From Streptomyces sp. NRRL WC-3618 (GTDB taxonomy: Bacteria; Actinomycetota; Actinomycetes; Streptomycetales; Streptomycetaceae), in contig NZ_LGDW01000444.1 in assembly GCF_001280005.1 (NCBI RefSeq), forward strand, positions 1 through 64,000: a DNA stretch of 64,000 bases, in the 5' to 3' direction. Numbering within the stretch: position 1 is the stretch's first letter; each line of letters begins with the position of its first letter. Below the pieces are notes generated by a model that was not told the DNA's origin, ran no database searches, and saw nothing but the letters and a program-made list of their open reading frames with translations. A program made the position numbers and the translations under genes. Shown here in pieces: positions 59,177 through 64,000 of the stretch.

Positions 59177-61363
59177 ATGCCGGTTATGTCAGGCGAGCGC
59201 CAAAAAAGTAGTCCGTACCGTGAAGTCGCGGCGGGGAGTGGCCGGTTGACCGATCCTGGCTGGCTGGTGCACGGCGACCCGGAGGTGATCCTCGCGGGCC
59301 TGGACGGCGCTGCCTCGCGGGAGGAGCTGCTGGCGGCCGCGGTGTACCGGGCGTCGGGGCATGTGCACCGGGATGCCGGTGCAGGGGTGCGGCGACAGAT
59401 ACTGGCGCTGGACGCGGCCCGGTACGGCAACCGGGAGTTGGCGCGAAACATCGCCAAGGTCGCAGTCCGCCAGGAAACGGAAACAGACGACCCCTGGGTC
59501 GTGCAGTGGGCGACCGGCGGCGACCTGGACTCCCGGCTGCGGTACGCGTTGCCCGTACCGGCCAAGGTGGGCGTGTTGGCGACCGTGGTCGTGGAGGGCC
59601 GTGGTCTCTCTGTCGCCGGTTGCGCGGACGGCACGCTGCACGGGTGGGATCTGGCCACGGGCAGCCGACTCGGCAAGGTCGTGTCCGCTCACACCGGCGC
59701 CGTGGAGGCTCTGGCGACAGCGGTGCTGGACAGTCGTCCCGTCGCCGTCACCAGCGGCTACGACAAAACCGTTCGGGTGTGGGACCTGGCGCGGGGAGAA
59801 CTGGTCGGCGCGTGCCACGCCGACGACGATTCCTGGGTGAAATCGCTGGCCACGGGACTGGTCGGGGGCCGACCGGTGGTGGTCGGCGCGTGCATCGACG
59901 ACGTGGTGAGAGTGTGGGATCTGGCCACCATCTCCCAGAACAGTGAGCCGCAGACCATCCACACCGGCTTCGTTTCCGCTCTGTCGACGGCGGTGCTGTA
60001 CGGCCATCCCGTCGCTGTCACCAGCCACTCCAAGGAACTCGGGGCGACGGACCTGATCACGGGGGAGGAGACCGTCCGGGTGTGGGACCTGGTGACGGGA
60101 AGGGAGTTCGCCGCCCTCGGCGACCCTCCCGTGTTCGCGGACCAGGGTGCACGGGGGCCGTACGACCGTACGGTGGAAGGCGGCGGTGACAGCGACGGGG
60201 AGGCAGGGGGCTGCGCCAGTCTGGACCTCAACGCCGGCGCGCATTTCCTGGTGACCGATCCGGCGTCGGAGTGCCCGCTGGCCGTCAGTGCCAACGCCTA
60301 CGAGGTGCACGTCTGGAACCTGGCCACGCGCGAGCAGGTCGGTGAGCCCGTGGCGGCCACGCCCGTGGAAGCGGCGGCCGTGAGGATGCTCCACGACCGC
60401 CCCGCCGCCCTCGTCGCATACGCCCATGGGCCGGTCGAGGTGTGGGATCTGTCCACCCTCCGGCACCTGCGCCCGCCGCTGACGGGCCACGAGGCGGCCG
60501 TACGGGGAGCGGCGACGGCGGTGCTGAACAGGCGTCACCTCGCCGTCACAGGCAGCGACGACGGATCGGTTCGGATCTGGGACCTCGACGGTGAATCGGA
60601 GACGGGCAACCGGCTGACTGGTCACGCCGGTTCCATAAAAGGGATCGCCACGGCCGTGGTGGACGGCAGCCGCGTCATCGTCACCGGCGGCTCGGACACG
60701 AAGGTGCGGTTCTGGGACCTCGACGGCAAGGGACAGCTCAGTGAGCCCCTGACCGCCCAGACGACCGCGCTGGACCTGATGACGGTCGGGACGGTGGACG
60801 GCCGGCCCACCCTCCTCACACGCGACAACTGGCGCAAGACGGTACGGATCTGGGACCTGACCACCCGGGAAGAGTTGCACGGACGGTCGACCAGCGAGTA
60901 CACCAGCCTGTCCATCGACTTCTTCGCGGAAGTCGATGGCCGCTTCGTCGGCGTGACCAGCGAAGGCCGCGTCTGGGACCTGACCGCGAGTCAATGGATC
61001 GGAGTGCAGCCCCGGCAACAAGACGCCCTGGCCCTGGAAACATTGGACGGCCGCAGCATCCTTCTCACCAGCCACAGCACGGACGGAGTCCACCTGTGGG
61101 ACCTGGCCACAGGCGAACTCCTGGCACCCCCACTGACGGGACACACCAACGAGGTGTCCACAGGGGCGACCGCCACACTGAACGGCCGCCCTGTCGTCGC
61201 CGCCGCCGGCAACCGAACCGTATGGATGTGGGACGCAAGCACAGGACAGCAGATCGGCGCGTATGCCTTTCCTTCGCGTATCAGAGGCCTGACGGTAGCG
61301 CCCGACGGGCGGATGGTGGTCAGTTTCGGCGCGGACATAGCGGTCCTGAGGCATCGTTACTGA
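59177..61363 (+). CDS. WD40 beta-propeller protein
   Basis: 728 aa from the ATG at 59177 (another ATG three codons on). After a roughly 100-residue helical N-terminus (LVHGDPEVILAGLDGAASREELLAAAVYRASG), nearly the entire length is WD40 repeats with the V-x-V-W-D-L core (TVRVWDLARGELVG, VRIWDLDGESETG, VHLWDLATGELLAPP). Two seven-blade propellers are possible. The HTH and NTPase domains of the STAND protein are absent. It and its divergent neighbour look like paralogous propellers, perhaps scaffold or sensor partners. Confidence 0.8.
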   Translation: MPVMSGERQKSSPYREVAAGSGRLTDPGWLVHGDPEVILAGLDGAASREELLAAAVYRASGHVHRDAGAGVRRQILALDAARYGNRELARNIAKVAVRQETETDDPWVVQWATGGDLDSRLRYALPVPAKVGVLATVVVEGRGLSVAGCADGTLHGWDLATGSRLGKVVSAHTGAVEALATAVLDSRPVAVTSGYDKTVRVWDLARGELVGACHADDDSWVKSLATGLVGGRPVVVGACIDDVVRVWDLATISQNSEPQTIHTGFVSALSTAVLYGHPVAVTSHSKELGATDLITGEETVRVWDLVTGREFAALGDPPVFADQGARGPYDRTVEGGGDSDGEAGGCASLDLNAGAHFLVTDPASECPLAVSANAYEVHVWNLATREQVGEPVAATPVEAAAVRMLHDRPAALVAYAHGPVEVWDLSTLRHLRPPLTGHEAAVRGAATAVLNRRHLAVTGSDDGSVRIWDLDGESETGNRLTGHAGSIKGIATAVVDGSRVIVTGGSDTKVRFWDLDGKGQLSEPLTAQTTALDLMTVGTVDGRPTLLTRDNWRKTVRIWDLTTREELHGRSTSEYTSLSIDFFAEVDGRFVGVTSEGRVWDLTASQWIGVQPRQQDALALETLDGRSILLTSHSTDGVHLWDLATGELLAPPLTGHTNEVSTGATATLNGRPVVAAAGNRTVWMWDASTGQQIGAYAFPSRIRGLTVAPDGRMVVSFGADIAVLRHRY

Positions 61364-61392
61364 CCTTGCTCGCGTGCCAACGAGGTGGATTG

Positions 61393-61562
61393 TCAGAGGC
61401 GACTTTCCAGTTGCCGGGCGGCGGCGTCCACGGTCTGTGCCAGCAGGACGGCGATGGTCATCGGTCCGACCCCGCCGGGGACCGGAGTGATCAGACGGGC
61501 GCGGGTGCGGGCGGTGTCGAAATCGACGTCGCCGACGTTGCCCGGGTTGTATCCGGCGTCGG
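61393..61562 (-). pseudogene. folD: FolD C-terminal fragment
   Basis: [20 protein letters not shown], then [25 protein letters not shown], is the C-terminal end of methylenetetrahydrofolate dehydrogenase/cyclohydrolase, including the [10 protein letters not shown] signature. The first 230 or so residues, with the catalytic Lys and NADP site, are missing; the sequence just upstream is unrelated and contains the tRNA terminator. A scar of a deletion or insertion beside the tRNA gene. Confidence 0.75.
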
Positions 61563-61594
61563 ACACCGCCTCGAACACACCCCGGAAACGCCGA

Positions 61595-61628
61595 AGATCC
61601 CGCCCGATCTTCCGATCGGACGGGATCT
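61595..61628 (-). terminator. hairpin downstream of tRNA-Ala
   Basis: AGATCCCG (61595-61602) and CGGGATCT (61621-61628) enclose an inner CCGAT/ATCGG stem. It is positioned 41 bp after the tRNA 3' end on the minus strand. Confidence 0.7.
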
Positions 61629-61669
61629 CGTCAACTACTCCCGAGCTAACTCAAGAACAGTCGCTGCGG

Positions 61670-61743
61670 TGGACCTGTGGGGATTTGAACCCCAGACCCC
61701 CTCGATGCGAACGAGGTGCGCTACCAGACTGCGCCACAGGCCC
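61670..61743 (-). tRNA. tRNA-Ala, anticodon CGC
   Basis: 74 nt on the minus strand, without an encoded CCA. The acceptor stem begins GGGCCTG and ends CAGGTCC with a G3-U70 wobble pair, the alanine identity element. The anticodon loop TTCGCAT gives anticodon CGC. The T arm CTGGGGTTCAAATCCCCAC has the GTTCAA loop. Transcribed with sepX upstream; a folD fragment lies just downstream. Its 3' end is not duplicated in the window, so no att site is seen. Confidence 0.93.
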
Positions 61744-61893
61744 TTGCAACGAGTGAAACTCTAGCATCCCGATCCGGGTGCTCGGAAATCCGTTCTGTGC
61801 TGGTCAGTCGAGGCCGCCGCACGCTCTCCCACCTGGCCGGAAGCCGGCCCGGACCGCGGCCGGGGACAGTCAGGAGCAGTCGCGTACCGCTCG

Positions 61894-63111
61894 CTACTCG
61901 TTGGCCGCCCGAGGGCGCTCGCCGTCCTCGTACTGGTCGAACAGTGGTGTGCGGCCCCGTTCGCGGGCCCGGCGGGCGGAGGCCGCGCGGCGGGCGTCGG
62001 TGCGGCCGTCCGCGTCCTCCGGGCCCAGCTCCGCGTCGGACTCCGGCGACAGGTCCGCCTCCGACTCGGTCGCGTCCTCCGGCAGCACCGGCTCGTCCGT
62101 CGACGACTCCGACTCGCGGCCCACCGTGCTGGACCGCGCCGAGCTCCAGGCGTCCGGTGCGCCGAGGTCCACCTCGGAGGTGGCGCGGGGGGCGACCGGT
62201 GCGGTCACGTACGTCGGCAGGGGTACCGGGACCGGGTCCCAGCTGTCGCCGTGGCCGGGGCGGCGCTGGCGTTCGCGCTGCTGGTCGACCCACTCGGCGT
62301 GATCGGTCTGCTCGACGAGCGCACGCCGGTCGGCGGCGAGCGCGGACAGGCCGGGGTCGGTCTCCGGCTCCGGGTGGTCGTCCTGCTCCTCGGCGCCGGG
62401 GTCGGTGGACGGCCGCCGCCGGGGCTGGCGCTCACGCAGTCGCTGCGCGGCCAGCTCGGCCTGGCGCCGGTCCATCTGGTAGGCGAAACGGCGCTGTTCC
62501 TGCCTACGCAGATAGGCGATGTATCCGCTGAGCATGACCGCCGGGACGGCGGGGGCCCAGAGCAGGGCGAGTCCGCCGACGGCCGCGACGATCGTGCCGA
62601 GCGTGAAGGCGAAGAACAGCATCACCGTCGTACGCCGCCGGCGCGCGAGCACCTTCGAGCGCCGGGCGCGCGCGGCGGCTTCCGCCGAGGTGCCCGCGCT
62701 CCGGCGAGCCGCCGGTACGCGCTCGCGCCGCCGTTCGGCCTGCGCCTGCTGTTCGCGCTTCGGCGCCGGCGGCGGTGCCTGCTCCTGCTGGACCGTCTGG
62801 ACCTGTGCCTGGACCTGGACCTTTGCCTGGGGGCGGGTCGGGGGCATGGCGAAGGCCCGGACGTCCACCGTGTCGGTGACACCCTCCGGGTCCATGGCGC
62901 CGTGCTCCTCCTCGTCGGTGGAGCGCGCCCGCAGGTCCTTGGCGTACCGGCGCTCCATGCCCGCCCGTCCGGACAGGAGCCGGATGGCGGTGCTGAAGCG
63001 TTCCGTCGGACGAGCCTCGTTCAGCTCGTCCTGCCTACGGAGCCACATCGGCACCAAGTAGGCGGCCCAGGCCCCGACAATGACTGCGTAGATGAGGCCG
63101 CTGCTGCTCAC
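61894..63111 (-). CDS. sepX: SepX/GlpR-like membrane protein involved in cell division
   Basis: 405 aa. N-terminal membrane helix (LIYAVIVGAWAAYLVPMWLRRQDELNEARPTERFSTAIRLL), a polar Pro/Gln-rich stretch, two more helices (VMLFFAFTLGTIVAAVGGLALLW, VPAVMLSGYIAYL) and a long acidic/basic C-terminus. This matches the actinobacterial SepX/GlpR family, which organises septation and Wag31/DivIVA complexes. Its position next to tRNA-Ala and a rimJ-like gene agrees with the core Streptomyces arrangement. Confidence 0.78.
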   Translation of the reverse strand: MSSSGLIYAVIVGAWAAYLVPMWLRRQDELNEARPTERFSTAIRLLSGRAGMERRYAKDLRARSTDEEEHGAMDPEGVTDTVDVRAFAMPPTRPQAKVQVQAQVQTVQQEQAPPPAPKREQQAQAERRRERVPAARRSAGTSAEAAARARRSKVLARRRRTTVMLFFAFTLGTIVAAVGGLALLWAPAVPAVMLSGYIAYLRRQEQRRFAYQMDRRQAELAAQRLRERQPRRRPSTDPGAEEQDDHPEPETDPGLSALAADRRALVEQTDHAEWVDQQRERQRRPGHGDSWDPVPVPLPTYVTAPVAPRATSEVDLGAPDAWSSARSSTVGRESESSTDEPVLPEDATESEADLSPESDAELGPEDADGRTDARRAASARRARERGRTPLFDQYEDGERPRAANE

Positions 63112-63251
63112 GCCTCACACGGTAGAGGGGTTTGCGTGAGGCCATCTGCCAATTGAGCCGGTGTGTCGCACGATCTGGCTGATATTTCGAGCTTTTTTTG
63201 TGATCGATGCGATCAGCGGGTCATCAAGGGTGGGAATTTGACGCCCCAAGT

Positions 63252-63319
63252 CGATCGGCGACCGATCGTCGACTGATCGGCGGCTGATCACCGAGGGCCT
63301 TCGATTGGCCTTCGATTGC
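63252..63319. promoter_or_regulatory. 11-bp-periodic array upstream of sepX
   Basis: Four consecutive 11-bp units of consensus YGATCGGCGRC, with GATC at 63253, 63264, 63275 and 63286, then two more 11-bp units CCTTCGATTGS at 63298 and 63309. The 11-bp spacing puts sites on one face of the helix. It lies in the 242-bp AT-richer gap before sepX, so cooperative regulator binding or DNA bending is likely. Confidence 0.5.
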
Positions 63320-63353
63320 CCTCCAGCCCATTTCATTCGAACACTTATTCAAT

Positions 63354-63959
63354 TTATGCGGGATTCCGCGGCGTCTTCTGGGATCGTGCCCGCTGCCAGC
63401 GGCTCAGCAACCCCTCCGGTACCTCTTCCGCGGTGAGCGCGAAGACGAGGTGGTCGCGCCAGGCCCCGTCGATGTGGAGATAGCGGGGCCTGAGTCCCTC
63501 GTCGCGGAATCCGAGTTTCTCCACGACGCGGCGGCTCGGTACGTTCTCGGGGCGGATGCAGACCTCGATGCGGTGCAGTCCGACCGTACGGAAACAGTGG
63601 TCGACCGCCAGTGCGACCGCCGTCGGCATGACGCCCCGGCCCGCCACCGCCTCGTCCACCCAGTAGCCGACATGGCCCGAGCACATCGAGCCCCAGGTGA
63701 TGCCGGCGACCGTCAACTGACCGACCAACTGCCCCTGGTACTCGATGGCGAACGGCAGCATCCGGCCCGCGTTCGCCTCCGCGCGCAGATGCCGGACCAT
63801 CTGACGGTAGGTGGGCCGGTGGGCGATCGGACCGCTGGGCGTGGGCGGCGGGATCGTCGCCTCCCAGGGCCGCAGCCAGTCCCGGTTGCGCCGGTTGATC
63901 TCGCGCCAGATCCGCTGGTCGCGCAGCCTGACGGGCCGGAGGACGACGTCGCCTTCCAC
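63354..63959 (-). CDS. RimJ/RimL-type N-acetyltransferase, 5' end near the window edge
   Basis: At least 201 aa from the GTG at 63959; the frame remains open to the window end (with NSPSWPVEL ahead), so the true start may lie outside. GNAT blocks: VVLRPVRLRDQRIWREINRRN, VGYWVDEAVAGRGVMPTAVALAVDHCF (acetyl-CoA loop) and IEVCIRPENVPSRRVVEKLGFRDEGLRPRYLHIDGAWRDHLVFAL, typical of RimJ-like ribosomal-protein/alkyl acetylases. It precedes sepX on the same strand by 242 bp. Confidence 0.88.
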   Translation of the reverse strand: MEGDVVLRPVRLRDQRIWREINRRNRDWLRPWEATIPPPTPSGPIAHRPTYRQMVRHLRAEANAGRMLPFAIEYQGQLVGQLTVAGITWGSMCSGHVGYWVDEAVAGRGVMPTAVALAVDHCFRTVGLHRIEVCIRPENVPSRRVVEKLGFRDEGLRPRYLHIDGAWRDHLVFALTAEEVPEGLLSRWQRARSQKTPRNPA

Positions 63960-64000
63960 CAGCTCGACGGGCCAGGACGGGCTGTTCAGCTCGCACCCCC

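Noticed and set aside
57046..59676. Extension of the minus-strand WD40 gene up to 59676
   Set aside because: The added 199 N-terminal residues are Ser/Pro/Arg-rich antisense of the divergent WD40 gene; the ATG at 59079 gives a normal protein.
1..64000. CRISPR array or integrase/att pair
   Set aside because: No regularly spaced identical repeats of 24-40 bp, no cas-like genes, no integrase, and the tRNA-Ala 3' end is present only once.

Overview
The window is high-GC actinobacterial chromosome and almost certainly Streptomyces. The markers are an SsgA-like sporulation protein (SsgE type), a SepX/GlpR-type division membrane protein, an RpfB-type resuscitation-promoting factor, protein O-mannosyltransferase, paired penicillin-binding proteins, WhiJ-type XRE/DUF397/anti-sigma-like ATPase modules, frequent GTG starts and Streptomyces-type intergenic repeats. 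The order rpfB-tatD-rsmI-pmt-PBP-PBP-ssgE-cbiM/Q/O matches the conserved core arrangement I recall from Streptomyces coelicolor.

Layout. 1-5.1 kb: two WhiJ-type regulatory modules, small divergent genes, and the remnant of a tandem duplication of two of those genes. 5.1-7.4 kb: a secreted protein coupled to a membrane protein, then a glyoxalase-fold protein. 7.4-10.8 kb: a decay zone with IS5-, IS6- and IS3-type transposase remnants around a LAETG-anchored SGNH esterase and a methyltransferase cut by the IS3 remnant. 11-20.3 kb: cell-wall and core block (rpfB, tatD, rsmI, pmt, two PBPs). 20.4-23.5 kb: ssgE and an ECF cobalt/nickel transporter whose upstream region carries a Nur-box-like site. 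23.5-28.8 kb: OhrR/Ohr, serine hydrolase, DUF1876, a metallophosphoesterase and a GNAT gene that both appear frameshifted, and RidA.

28.8-38.7 kb is accessory: a third ATPase/regulator module with palindromic operators, an APH-like kinase, then a visibly AT-richer island with a small three-helix membrane protein and a 1039-residue protein joining an HD domain to an Hsp90-like (GHKL) ATPase. The island resembles NTP-dependent conflict (anti-phage) systems and is the best candidate for an undescribed system. Next come a frameshifted methyltransferase between 46-bp direct repeats and an EamA transporter truncated exactly at one repeat.

38.7-52 kb: an Rpn-like C-terminal fragment, a TetR/MMPL export unit with two strong palindromic operators, a tricorn-type protease, a three-gene Baeyer-Villiger-type monooxygenase/hydrolase/SDR operon divergent from a MerR regulator, exonuclease III, GNAT, and a TetR C-terminal fragment. 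52-61.4 kb: three WD40 beta-propeller proteins in a row, one an HTH-STAND-WD40 signalling NTPase, plus a small secreted protein. 61.4-64 kb: a folD fragment, tRNA-Ala(CGC), sepX with an 11-bp-periodic array upstream, and a RimJ-like acetyltransferase running to the window edge.

Protein names rest on reading motifs by eye; no database search was possible.
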